Assembly: GCF_000011305.1 (NCBI RefSeq)
Contig: NC_004369.1
Span: 1,612,001 to 1,676,000 of the forward strand
Length of the DNA stretch: 64,000 bases
From: Corynebacterium efficiens YS-314
GTDB lineage: Bacteria > Actinomycetota > Actinomycetes > Mycobacteriales > Mycobacteriaceae
Direction of reading: 5' to 3'
Each line of letters begins with the position of its first letter. Within the stretch, counting starts at the first letter, position 1. A program made the translations under genes and the position numbers. Shown one piece after another: positions 40,193-48,574 of the stretch. The notes under the pieces were generated by a model that saw nothing but the letters and a program-made list of their open reading frames with translations, did not search any database and was not told the origin of the DNA.

Positions 40193-40801
40193 ATGGAAAC
40201 CAATTTCGTCGAGTTGCAGTTCCACGGCATCCACACCATGGAGCCGGATGGTTTCACCTGCGCGGTATTCCGCTGGGAGGATGGCAACAAGGTACTCCCG
40301 ATCTGGATGGACCAGGATGATGCCCTGCGGATCCAGGCGTACCACTCGGGGTACCGCCCACGTCGCCCCGGTGTGCATGAGCTACTGGCTGATGCCTTCA
40401 CCAGGAACGGCCCGTGGGTGAGCAACCTCCGTATCGTCAGTCACTTCGAGGGTGTTTTCATGGCCTCGGTCATCACCTCGGAAGGGGAGGAGCTCGATGC
40501 CCGTCCCAGTGATATCCTCATGCTCTCCGAACTCCTTGAACTTCCCATCGCCGCGGATGAGGAGATCCTGCAGCAGTGCGCGGTGTTTGTGAACCAGGAC
40601 GACATGGAGGCCTATTTCGGGATCATGATCGAGGCAGCCGACGATGATGAGGTGTTCGCCGGTGAATCAGCGTCCGGGGACGCCCAGGCCGATGCGGATT
40701 TCGAACAGCTCATGCAGAGCCTCGGGGTCACCGAGGATGATCTGTTCATCGACATGGATCCGGACGATGACGGGGGTGATAAACCGGAAGGTAAAACCTA
40801 G
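40193..40801 (+). CDS. Bifunctional nuclease-type DUF151 protein
   Basis: The ATG is two bases after the ftsR stop, so the genes are coupled. The 202-aa product has a DUF151 domain in residues 1-130 (VLPIWMDQDDALRIQ and LDARPSDILMLSELLELPI) and an acidic C-terminal tail (Asp/Glu runs in the last 60 residues). Plant and bacterial members have been called bifunctional nucleases. The physiological role here is unknown. Confidence 0.85.
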   Translation: METNFVELQFHGIHTMEPDGFTCAVFRWEDGNKVLPIWMDQDDALRIQAYHSGYRPRRPGVHELLADAFTRNGPWVSNLRIVSHFEGVFMASVITSEGEELDARPSDILMLSELLELPIAADEEILQQCAVFVNQDDMEAYFGIMIEAADDDEVFAGESASGDAQADADFEQLMQSLGVTEDDLFIDMDPDDDGGDKPEGKT

Positions 40802-40890
40802 AAACTTTACTTTCGGTGTTTGTTTTACGGTGTTGTGTCTGGCGTGTCGCGTGCCTAAAGCTTGACGTTGGTCTAGGCTTTCTACCAGAA

Positions 40891-40918
40891 TGAGTATAAG
40901 TTTCACGCTTATAATTCA
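40891..40918 (+). promoter_or_regulatory. Promoter and dyad of the second MerR gene
   Basis: TATAAT (40910-40915) ends eight bases before the GTG start, giving a leaderless mRNA. The dyad TATAAG-N7-CTTATA with outer TGA/TCA flanks (40891-40918) overlaps this -10. The placement suggests autoregulation by the MerR protein or control by ftsR's product. Confidence 0.5.
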
Positions 40919-40923
40919 CATGC

Positions 40924-41547
40924 GTGATTGATCACAGCCCCAACACTGAAGCATCGGAGACATCAGTGCAAGAAGAAAAAGGCTTTCAGGGTGACCTCTT
41001 TGCGTCGCCCCAGCTTCCCGTGCAGGAATCCCTCTTTGATGTGGGACCGGACGAGGAGGTCGGCTACCGCGTGCCCACCGCCTGCCAGGTGGCCGGCATC
41101 ACCTACCGTCAGCTCGACTACTGGGCACGCACCAAGCTGGTTGTCCCCACGATCCGTGGCGCCCGGGGTTCTGGATCCCAGCGTCTGTATTCCTTCAAGG
41201 ACATCCTCGTCCTGAAGATTGTCAAGCGACTGCTTGATACCGGTATCTCCCTGCAGAACATCCGCCTGGCGGTGGACAAGCTGCGTGACCGTGGTGTGGA
41301 TGACCTCGCCGGGATCACACTGGTCTCCGATGGCACCACCGTCTATGAGTGCCGCTCCAATGAGGAGGTCATTGATCTGCTCGGTGGTGGGCAGGGTGTG
41401 TTCGGCATTGCGGTTCCCGGCATCATGAAGGAACTCACCGGGGACATCTCCGCCTTCCCATCTGAGCGTATCGACGACAACTTCGATGCCGAGACCATCA
41501 ACTTTCAGGATGAGCTTGCTGCCCGGCGCAAGCGCAGAACCTCCTAG
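40924..41547 (+). CDS. MerR-family transcriptional regulator
   Basis: The 207-aa product has an N-terminal tail of about 45 residues and a MerR-like helix-turn-helix starting VPTACQVAGITYRQLDYWARTKLVVP, with RLYSFKDILVLKIVKRLLDTGISLQNIRLAVDKL. The C-terminal half (IDLLGGGQGVFGIAVPGIMKEL) lacks cysteines. The same three-gene order (ftsR, DUF151, MerR) is found in corynebacteria and mycobacteria (Rv1828-Rv1830). Target genes are unknown. Confidence 0.88.
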   Translation: MIDHSPNTEASETSVQEEKGFQGDLFASPQLPVQESLFDVGPDEEVGYRVPTACQVAGITYRQLDYWARTKLVVPTIRGARGSGSQRLYSFKDILVLKIVKRLLDTGISLQNIRLAVDKLRDRGVDDLAGITLVSDGTTVYECRSNEEVIDLLGGGQGVFGIAVPGIMKELTGDISAFPSERIDDNFDAETINFQDELAARRKRRTS

Positions 41548-41570
41548 CTGATACACCTCCGCTCCACCAC

Positions 41571-41622
41571 GTATCCCGTGCCATCCCAGGTCTTCTCCGA
41601 ACCGTGGGATGGCACGGGATAC
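41571..41622. terminator. Strong bidirectional terminator
   Basis: Arms of 18 bases (41571-41588 and 41605-41622) pair perfectly around a 16-base loop, between converging genes. ATGTTCTTGG follows on the plus strand. Confidence 0.75.
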
Positions 41623-41637
41623 ATGTTCTTGGTGTTG

Positions 41638-42774
41638 TTATCCGGAAGGTAACATGCCACGAACCTCCATCGCGGCCCGCACCCGTTCCTGGGATAGTTG
41701 ACGTGCGGCATCATGACTGGTCTGGGAACGCTCCGCCGCACGGCCCAGGACGGTGGTGGCGTTGAGACGTAACTTCGAGGACACCGAGGTGTAGATCTGT
41801 TCCGGATCGGTCCTGAAGGGGGAGAAGCGGTTATCCATGGCGAAGGCGGCCGCGACGACGCCACCGGCATTGGCGATGAAATCAGGCACCACGGTGATTC
41901 CACGCTGGTGCAGAATCTGCTGAGCCTGCGGGGAGGTGGGCAGATTGGCACCCTCGACCACGATCCGGGCGGTCACCCGCTCGGCGCCACGGGCATTGAT
42001 GACATCCTGGAGTGCGGCGGGGATGAGAATCTCCGCGTCCATGAACAGTTCCTCACCCGGGTCAATCCGTAGAACCGGGTAGTGGGAAACCAGATCATCC
42101 CCGACCTCCTCGCGCAGGCGCACCAGTTCCGGGATGTCCAACCCATTGGGGTCGGCGATCGCTCCCCGCGCCGTCGACACCGCCACCACCCGGTAACCCA
42201 GGGTGTGGAGCCGTTCCGCGACGGCATGACCGACGGCCCCGAACCCCTGGATCGCCACCGATGCGCCCGCCAGGTTCTGTGACTGGGCTACCTCATCCGC
42301 CACCTCGGCGATGCCATACCCGGTTACCCCCAGTTGGTCGTAGGGCACACCACCGAGTTCGTAGGGTGTGCCCATGCAGGTGCCGCGTCCGAGTTCATCG
42401 GTGATGATGGCCGCATCATGCTCAGTCAGACCCATGTCGAGGCCGAAGATATACTCCTCGGGCACCTCATTGGAGAGTTTCCGCACGAAGGAGCGCAGCA
42501 CAGCCTCCTTGTCGGGGGAGGCGGGATCCGCCTGGATCCCGGCTTTCGCACCTCCGTAGAACAGATCCACCCCGGCCCACTTCCAGGTCATGACCCGTGC
42601 CAGGCGGGCAATCTCACCCACCGATACCGTGGGCTGCATGCGGGTTCCGCCCTTGCCCATGCCCCGGGCGGTGTTGTCGATGACCAGCACCCCGCGCATT
42701 CTGGTGCGGTGGTCATGCACCACAACTATCTTCTCAGGGCCCCAGTCGTCGATCAGGTCAAACATGTCAGTCAT
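41638..42774 (-). CDS. Glu/Leu/Phe/Val-type amino acid dehydrogenase
   Basis: From ATG 42774 the product is 378 aa, close to leucine dehydrogenases (about 365) and shorter than glutamate dehydrogenases (about 450). Substrate and catalytic lysines appear in MTWKWAGVDLFYGGAKAGI, and LDMGLTEHD supplies the Asp. The nucleotide-binding motif VAIQGFGAVGHAVAERL is followed by VVAVSTARGAI. The GANLPTSPQAQQIL block is conserved. Reaction: oxidative deamination of an L-amino acid with NAD(P). It lies 67 bases downstream of a DUF1338 oxygenase gene on the same strand. The preferred amino acid cannot be read. Confidence 0.88.
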   Translation of the reverse strand: MTDMFDLIDDWGPEKIVVVHDHRTRMRGVLVIDNTARGMGKGGTRMQPTVSVGEIARLARVMTWKWAGVDLFYGGAKAGIQADPASPDKEAVLRSFVRKLSNEVPEEYIFGLDMGLTEHDAAIITDELGRGTCMGTPYELGGVPYDQLGVTGYGIAEVADEVAQSQNLAGASVAIQGFGAVGHAVAERLHTLGYRVVAVSTARGAIADPNGLDIPELVRLREEVGDDLVSHYPVLRIDPGEELFMDAEILIPAALQDVINARGAERVTARIVVEGANLPTSPQAQQILHQRGITVVPDFIANAGGVVAAAFAMDNRFSPFRTDPEQIYTSVSSKLRLNATTVLGRAAERSQTSHDAARQLSQERVRAAMEVRGMLPSG

Positions 42775-42841
42775 GGGTGGTGTCCTCCGGTGTAGACAAT
42801 CAGATCCCATACCGGTCGTGGCGTGGGTGGTGAAGGGGAGA

Positions 42842-44230
42842 TCAATCAGTCAGAATCGTGGTGTTGAGGGTATTCTCCAACCTGCTCAGGGAGTCATCGA
42901 CCTGGGCCTGGTAGAGGTCATAGGCATCGAAGATGGGGGTGCCGATGATGGTGGAGAGAACCTCCTGTTTGTAGTCGACACCTTCCTGCGCGGTGTCTTT
43001 TGACCCCTCGCCGGTGAGATTCGACTGGAAGATCCCCGCGGCGGAACGTGGTAGGAAATCCTCGTAGACAATCGGTGTGGCCGTGACAATACCGTCGGCC
43101 AGCAGATCCCGCAGGTGGACCGTGTCACCGATATCCGCGGGGTGCTTCGCCAGGTCGAAGGTGAAGTAACCGAGACCCCGTTCGAGCATCCCCGCTTCGG
43201 TGTTCGGGAGATTCTCCTCCCATACCGCGCGGGCGATGGTCATGCGTGTGCCCCCGGTCTCGGCCTTTCTCCGGTCTATCTCGGCGAGCATCTGGTCATA
43301 GAGTTCCCGTCCGGCGGGGGTCAGGGCGATGCCACGTTGTTCCACCTCACCGAAACGGACCCGCAGGGAACCCGGCCCGATGGTGCCGTCCTCGAAACGG
43401 AAGGTCCGTTCCTCGGAAAGCGCCCGGAATGACGTCTGGCGGAGCAGGACATCGGGGCCCTCCCAGGCGGGTGGCCCTTGGATCTCATCGATCATGGTGA
43501 TCCCACGGGCTTCCATTCGTCGGTACAGCTCATCGATGTCCAGGACCCTGGGGGTGAGGTGATTGATGTGGGTGGTGGCCACGCCACCGATATCAGCTGC
43601 CACGGCTGACACCGCCTCGAGTTCCCGGTACCAGGAATGATCAACCGGTTCGTCGGAAAGCTCAAACGCGGCGGTGGCCAGTGTGAGGAGCTGCTCGGCA
43701 TCCCCGTCCTCCAGACCCCCATCCCGGGTGGCCTGATCCGCAAGCTCCAGCAGGCCATCGGGGAACAGCGTGCGTGACGCCAGGAACTCCTGGAGTCGTT
43801 GCTGCTGGTCCGGGGTGAAAAAGCGTGGATCATCCGCGGTGAGCATGGAGGTGAACACCCGGAAGGGATTCTCTGCCAGTTCCGGGCCTGTGATCGGACG
43901 GAACGCCGTGGACACCACGGGGACCGAGGCTGCCGAGGCATCACGCAGATCGTAGAAACCCACAGGATGCATGCCGAAGGCCGCGAAGACTCGGGCCACC
44001 TGCGCCAGTTCGGTGGGGGAGCCGACGCGGATGGCGCCGTGGCGTTCGGCGGTCACCCGGTCGATTGACCCCAGTCGTTCCGCATCATCACCCCGGCGGG
44101 ACAGGAAATCCCGGTTCACCTCCTCGGAGACCTCGACGAGCGTGGTGTAGGCGGGAACCTCTGTTCCGTACATGATGGACAGGCGGCGGGAGAACTCGGC
44201 ACGCAGCTGGGAGGGTGTGTGAAAACCCAT
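42842..44230 (-). CDS. DUF1338 (HglS/YdcJ-type) 2-oxoadipate dioxygenase/decarboxylase family enzyme
   Basis: From ATG 44230, with AAGGA six bases upstream, the product is 462 aa. Key blocks of the HglS/YdcJ group are present: ERHGAIRVGS near residue 63, FYDLRD, ATTHINHLTPRVLDID near 219-234, LLRQTSFRAL, FGEVEQRGIALTP near 293 and VYEDFLPRSAAGIFQSN. The His of HGAIR, the second His in HINHL and a Glu in GEVEQRG match the three iron ligands, and the Arg of HGAIR the substrate arginine. HglS turns 2-oxoadipate into D-2-hydroxyglutarate and CO2. Adjacency to an amino acid dehydrogenase suggests the pair degrades an amino acid such as 2-aminoadipate. Confidence 0.88.
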   Translation of the reverse strand: MGFHTPSQLRAEFSRRLSIMYGTEVPAYTTLVEVSEEVNRDFLSRRGDDAERLGSIDRVTAERHGAIRVGSPTELAQVARVFAAFGMHPVGFYDLRDASAASVPVVSTAFRPITGPELAENPFRVFTSMLTADDPRFFTPDQQQRLQEFLASRTLFPDGLLELADQATRDGGLEDGDAEQLLTLATAAFELSDEPVDHSWYRELEAVSAVAADIGGVATTHINHLTPRVLDIDELYRRMEARGITMIDEIQGPPAWEGPDVLLRQTSFRALSEERTFRFEDGTIGPGSLRVRFGEVEQRGIALTPAGRELYDQMLAEIDRRKAETGGTRMTIARAVWEENLPNTEAGMLERGLGYFTFDLAKHPADIGDTVHLRDLLADGIVTATPIVYEDFLPRSAAGIFQSNLTGEGSKDTAQEGVDYKQEVLSTIIGTPIFDAYDLYQAQVDDSLSRLENTLNTTILTD

Positions 44231-44995
44231 GATCATTCCTTAGGTGGGGGTGGTGTTTACTCGATACCGGTGAAGTCACCGGGGGTTCCGTATTCGATGA
44301 CCTCGGGATTCTCTCGAAGTTGGCTTCCAGGAGACGATCGAAGGTGCCGTCGTCGTACATCTCTTGCAGCGCCGTGTTGATGGCCTCGGTACCGTCTTCG
44401 TCACCCTTCGCCAGGCCGATCCCATAGTATTCATCGGTGAACTGCTCGCCGTCCCGGGTCATCTCCACGATGCGGAAATCACCTGGGTAGTACTGGGCGT
44501 AACCGTACAGGATGGTGGCATCGGTGGTGATGGCATCCACGCTGCCCTGATCGAGGGCCTCAATGCAGGAGGATGGCGTGTCGTATTCCTGGAGCTGCAG
44601 GCCGGGGATCGCCTCCTTCGCACGCTGTGACGGGACTGATCCGGCGGTGGAGCAGAGGATGAGGTCATTGTTCAGGTCGTCCATGTCCTGGATGCGGTCA
44701 TCCTCGTCAGGCACCATCAGCGCCTGGTGGGTGACCAGGAAGGGACCGCCGAAATTCACCGTATCCAGCCGCGCCTGATTGATGGAGTAGGTGGCAGCGA
44801 TCATGGCGACCTCACCGTTCTGGATGAAGGTTTCCCGTTGGGCGGCGGGGGTTTCACGCCAGGTGATCTCGGGGTGTTCCCAACCGTTGTCGTCGGCGAT
44901 GGCATTGACCACATAGGTGGAGATGTCCACCTCCAGGCCGCTCATAGTCCCGTCGGGACTGCGCAATCCCAGGCCGGGTTGATCATATTTGGCTC

Positions 44996-46692
44996 CTAGG
45001 AGCGTGGGTCGTTAGTCGGTAGCGGGGGACACCAAAATTCGGTTCCCCAGAGCCACCACCGGCCCCGACCCGCCCAGAATCACTCGATCGGACCCCGATA
45101 TCCGCCCCCGGCAGGAAAGCCGTGGTTCGGGCCACCGGGCCTGCCGGTTTCCCGGCGGGCTCAGGCCGTCTGTCGGAAGGAAAACAGCTTCAACAGGTTA
45201 TGACACCCCGCCACCAGATCCCACTCCGCCCGAGCCGCCGCCAACCCCCGCAGCACCACGTGCTTGCCCTGCCGCGTGGCGATCTGACCGAACACCGGCT
45301 CGATCACTGACTTACGTTTCCCGTACACCGCCTTGCCCCGCTTCGTGCGCAGCCTACGTCCCATCCGCTCCCGTAAGGTGGCATCGTTAGGGATCCTGCC
45401 GCGTGGGGCATCCGGGATCTTCTCTCCGTGTTTGACCCGCCCGGTCGCGATGAAAAACTCCGTGTCGTGCGTGTCCTCCAGGCCAGCGACTTCGGTGAGG
45501 TTCTTCTTCGAGCAGTACCCGGCATCCATCAACCACCGGGCCGGCCAGACCCCCAATTGCTCAGCCGTGGCCAGCACCATCGGCACCGTCGCACCGACAT
45601 CGGTGGCGGTGTTACTCAACTCGGTGGCCACGATCACCTGATGCTCAGCATCCACCACCGTCTGCGCGTTATAGCAGTAATCAAACCCACCGGAACTCAG
45701 CTTCATGATCCGGGCATCCGGATCCGTGAAATTACGCTGCGCCGAGGGTTTCACCACTGCCGTATCCGCCGCGGCCTGCCCCTTGTCCGCGACCGTGTCG
45801 TCATCATCACCCCGGTCCCGTGCCTTGGTTTCCGCCACCTGCCGTGCTTTGTCCGCGGCGTCCTGTTCCAACTGCTGGCGCGCCCGACGCAGCGTTGCCA
45901 ACCGGGCGGACCGGCTGACCAACTCCTCAGGCAACTCATCACCGCGGGCATCGACCCCGTAACGCTGATCCTCGACCTCATCCGTGGTCGCCGCATCGTT
46001 AAGCATCTGCTCGACCTGCTCAGCCAGCTTCTCCTCGGCCGGGACCAGGCGCTGGTAACTCATGGCCTTACGACGGGAGGCATTCGCCTGCACCTTCGTC
46101 CCGTCCAACGCAACCGTGCCCAGTTTCACCATGCCCGCTTCCCGGCACAGGGCCAACGCCTGGACAAACACCCCGGCCAACGCCTGAAGGTGGCGGGCCC
46201 GAAACCGGCTAAACGCCCGGAAATCCGGGCCTGCGCCAGCGGCGAGCCAGCGAAACGCCACGCTGTCGATACACGCTGTTTCCAGTTTCCGGGAGGACCG
46301 TACCCCGGTGCAGTAGCCGTAGAGCATGACCCGCAGCATCATCCGGGGATCATAGGGTGGGCGCCCCTTGGACCGGGTGTAGGAATCATAGAACCCGGTC
46401 AGATCCAGTTCCGTGTCGACGAGGTCGGCGATGAACCGGGCGAGGTGGTTATCAGGCAGCCACTCATCCAGCGACGGCGGCAGCAGCATCACCGCGTGGG
46501 GGTTGAACGGGGCGAAGCGTTTATCCACCGGCGCTTCCACCGGGTCCGGGGCCGGGACCCGCTGGAGAGTCTCTTCGGGGAACAAGCCATCATCGGATCC
46601 ACCACTCATGGAGGTTATTATCCCACGTCACCCAGCAGGACCGGGGGGAGACACCCGGGTTCAGGTCACCGACTAAAGACCCACGCTCCTAG
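44996..46692 (-). mobile_element. IS1182-family insertion sequence with CTAG target duplication
   Basis: The element is 1689 bases (45000-46688). Its ends are GAGCGTGGGTC-G-TTAGTCGGT at 45000 and the complement with one mismatch at 46688. CTAG flanks both sides (44996-44999 and 46689-46692) and is a palindromic target. It carries a single transposase on the minus strand and interrupts the amino-acid binding protein gene in the same orientation as that gene. Confidence 0.93.
45161..46609 (-). CDS. IS1182-family transposase
   Basis: The 482-aa product is intact. The N-terminal block FAPFNPHAVMLLPPSLDEWLPDNHLARFIADLV and the DPRMMLRVMLYGYCTGVRSSRKLE segment are typical. The DDE residues are Asp in VALDGTKVQANASRRKAMSYQRL, Asp in LMDAGYCSKKNL and Glu in RKSVIEPVFGQIATRQG. 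A disordered Asp/Ala/Lys-rich stretch spans about residues 240-290. With intact ends and target duplication the copy looks recent. Confidence 0.95.
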   Translation of the reverse strand: MSGGSDDGLFPEETLQRVPAPDPVEAPVDKRFAPFNPHAVMLLPPSLDEWLPDNHLARFIADLVDTELDLTGFYDSYTRSKGRPPYDPRMMLRVMLYGYCTGVRSSRKLETACIDSVAFRWLAAGAGPDFRAFSRFRARHLQALAGVFVQALALCREAGMVKLGTVALDGTKVQANASRRKAMSYQRLVPAEEKLAEQVEQMLNDAATTDEVEDQRYGVDARGDELPEELVSRSARLATLRRARQQLEQDAADKARQVAETKARDRGDDDDTVADKGQAAADTAVVKPSAQRNFTDPDARIMKLSSGGFDYCYNAQTVVDAEHQVIVATELSNTATDVGATVPMVLATAEQLGVWPARWLMDAGYCSKKNLTEVAGLEDTHDTEFFIATGRVKHGEKIPDAPRGRIPNDATLRERMGRRLRTKRGKAVYGKRKSVIEPVFGQIATRQGKHVVLRGLAAARAEWDLVAGCHNLLKLFSFRQTA

Positions 46693-46914
46693 GGTGACAT
46701 TGCCGCTTTCAATCTGTCCGAGTAGATCAGTGTTTTCAGAGCTGGCGCAGGAGGCCAGGGACGTGGCGAGCGCGGCTGCTCCAATGGCGGCCAGTAGTCG
46801 GATAGGTGCTGTGTTCTTCATCGGGTGCTCCCGGGAATGTCGAGGTAGGGGATCTCTTTCATGGGGTGTCGCCTGCCCGCGGGAGAGGAACCGGACTGGG
46901 ATCCCCGCCCCCGA

Positions 46915-46958
46915 ACTATGATGCAGGTCATAGTCAGAGCCTACTCTTTAACATGTTA
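46915..46958 (-). promoter_or_regulatory. Candidate operators upstream of the amino-acid cassette
   Basis: ACTATGA (46915-46921) and TCATAGT (46928-46934) form a 20-base dyad with a six-base spacer. TAACATGTTA at 46949-46958 is a perfect palindrome. Both lie 95-140 bases upstream of the lipoprotein start, which has GGGAG ten bases before its ATG. They are likely regulator or promoter elements of the cassette; the regulator gene is not in this window. Confidence 0.4.
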
Positions 46959-47036
46959 CATGGCAGTGGAAATGTCGTGTTTCTTCCACGGCATCTATTT
47001 ACGCAGGTGATGCCCGGGTAACGGGCACAAAGAAAA

Positions 47037-47068
47037 AGACATGCCCGGGAATAATCCCGGGCATGTCT
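47037..47068 (-). terminator. Intrinsic terminator of the VWA protein gene
   Basis: AGACATGCCCGGGA and TCCCGGGCATGTCT (14-base perfect arms, ATAA loop) are followed on the minus strand by CTTTTTCTTT. This is a textbook terminator, 17 bases after the stop. Confidence 0.9.
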
Positions 47069-47084
47069 GGGGTACTTTCCTGGG

Positions 47085-48548
47085 TTAGAGCCCGAACGCG
47101 GCCCGCAGAGTGGCGTCGATGTCCTGCGGGGTGGTTGCAGTGGACACGGTGCCACCGGTGGAGGTGGCGTAATCAGCCAGTACCTGGTCCATGGGGTTGG
47201 TTCCGACATGGACGATGTGGAAGGTGACGTTGTCCCCGCCTGCAGCCCGGATATCAGCCAGGAATGCCTCATCGCTATAGTCGCTCGCGGATCCGGAGGT
47301 GACCAGCACAACCCGGACCTCACGGCCGGAGGTACCGGCGTGCTCGGAGGCGATATCGGCGGCGGCCACCGCCGCGGCCCGGGTCAGGGGGACCCCACCG
47401 GTACCGAAACGGGCGATGGCATTGGCGGCATTGGTGCCATTGGACCCGTCCGGGAAGGAGACATTTGGCCGCCACCCACGGGTGACCCCGGGGTTGAGGG
47501 GGGATGAATAGTTGTTCAATGCCACCTGATTGCCCAGGCCACCGGTCTCGCGGGCCAGGTCAGACAGGATCCGGCTGACGACGGTGTGGTAGGACTCCTG
47601 CGTCCCGTCAACCACCCGGTCCATGTTGCCGGAGGTGTCCTGGACGATCAGGGTGTCGGAGGGCTGCCCGGTGGTGGCTTCACCCACCGGAGTGTCAGGC
47701 TCCTCGGCGAGCGCCCGTGCCCGGTCCACAACCGCGGTGTAGGCGGCCGTATCTGTGGCTTCACCCGCGGCACCGGTCTCAGTGGTGAAGGAGGCGAACT
47801 CGGCACCCGCACGGGCCTGATCCTCGGAGACATCTGCGCCCGCGTTGACCGGGATGACCCACACGGGAAGCTCCGCGCCGTCGACGGGACTGAAGGTGTA
47901 ACCACCGGGCAGCTCATCGGGCTCCAAGGCGGCGAAGGCCGGTGTGGTGGCCGCAGCATCGGTGGTGGTGTCGAGATCATCGGCCAGCGCGGTGGCGGCG
48001 GCGTCCTCATCCGCGGCGAGGGCGAGGGCGACCGCGGCGGACAGCGTCGGGGCATCGGCGACGGGGAAGGCCACGTTCTCCAGATCGGTGTCAGCACCCT
48101 CGGTGGCGGCCACACCGGCCCGGACGGTGTCGGCCTGGGACCAGGAGTCCTGCGAGGATGCGGCCACGGCACCGGTCTGCGTCAGGGCGTCGGCGGCATC
48201 GTCACGGGTCCCTGCGAACACATAGGTGGCTGCGGCCTCACCCGGGCCGGCCACCTCGGCGGTGATGCAGTAGTCCCGCACCACCGGGTCGGTGGCGTTG
48301 TACTCCTCGACCATGGCCTCGACGAGGGTGGGGTCACCGCCGACGGGCAGGGACAACTCCCCCTGGATGCACCCGGACTCACCGGTGGTGGTCTCCGTGG
48401 TGTCGTCCGCCAGATCGATGGTGTCATCCGAGCGGTTGGAAAAGACCCACCAGATGATCAGGGCAAGGATCGCCAGGATGGTGATCAATGCGATGGTCAA
48501 GGATTTGGACAGTCGATAATTATTCTGTCCGCTGTAGTGTCGTGCCAC
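47085..48548 (-). CDS. Membrane-anchored VWA-domain protein with substrate-binding-like N-terminal domain
   Basis: The 487-aa product has one N-terminal membrane helix (residues 16-36, SLTIALITILAILALIIWWVF). An extracytoplasmic Ala/Thr/Asp-rich domain, roughly 60-290, recalls bacterial extracellular solute-binding folds. A VWA domain from about residue 295 has a metal site that reads DTSGNMD rather than DxSxS, a partly degenerate MIDAS. The GTG start has GGGAG upstream. Function is unknown; surface adhesion or envelope assembly are possibilities. Confidence 0.8.
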   Translation of the reverse strand: MARHYSGQNNYRLSKSLTIALITILAILALIIWWVFSNRSDDTIDLADDTTETTTGESGCIQGELSLPVGGDPTLVEAMVEEYNATDPVVRDYCITAEVAGPGEAAATYVFAGTRDDAADALTQTGAVAASSQDSWSQADTVRAGVAATEGADTDLENVAFPVADAPTLSAAVALALAADEDAAATALADDLDTTTDAAATTPAFAALEPDELPGGYTFSPVDGAELPVWVIPVNAGADVSEDQARAGAEFASFTTETGAAGEATDTAAYTAVVDRARALAEEPDTPVGEATTGQPSDTLIVQDTSGNMDRVVDGTQESYHTVVSRILSDLARETGGLGNQVALNNYSSPLNPGVTRGWRPNVSFPDGSNGTNAANAIARFGTGGVPLTRAAAVAAADIASEHAGTSGREVRVVLVTSGSASDYSDEAFLADIRAAGGDNVTFHIVHVGTNPMDQVLADYATSTGGTVSTATTPQDIDATLRAAFGL

Positions 48549-48574
48549 GGGCGCTCCCTCGAAGTGATGGTGAA

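Larger units (their letters stand above)
44257..46821 (-). pseudogene. Family 3 amino-acid-binding lipoprotein (GluB-like), interrupted by IS1182-type element and frameshifted
   Basis: The 5' part (46821 down to 46689) encodes a lipoprotein signal peptide with lipobox LASC and continues to VTLG. The 3' part (44995 down to 44257) continues AKYDQPGLGLRSPDG and encodes the solute-binding domain (SGLEVDISTYVVNAIADD, FLVTHQALMVPD, STAGSVPSQRAKE, YYGIGLAKGDEDG). Removing the IS and one CTAG copy joins them in frame. A one-base loss near 44312 shifts the frame: restoring it reads LLEANFRENPEVIEYGTPGDFTGIE and stops at 44257. The intact protein would be 290 aa. It starts 27 bases upstream of the DUF1338 gene's start codon, so all three were probably one operon. 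Confidence 0.88.

Noticed and set aside
45428..46921. 497-codon plus-strand open frame opposite the IS1182 transposase
   Set aside because: It spans the IS border and the flanking gene, which cannot be an ancestral gene.
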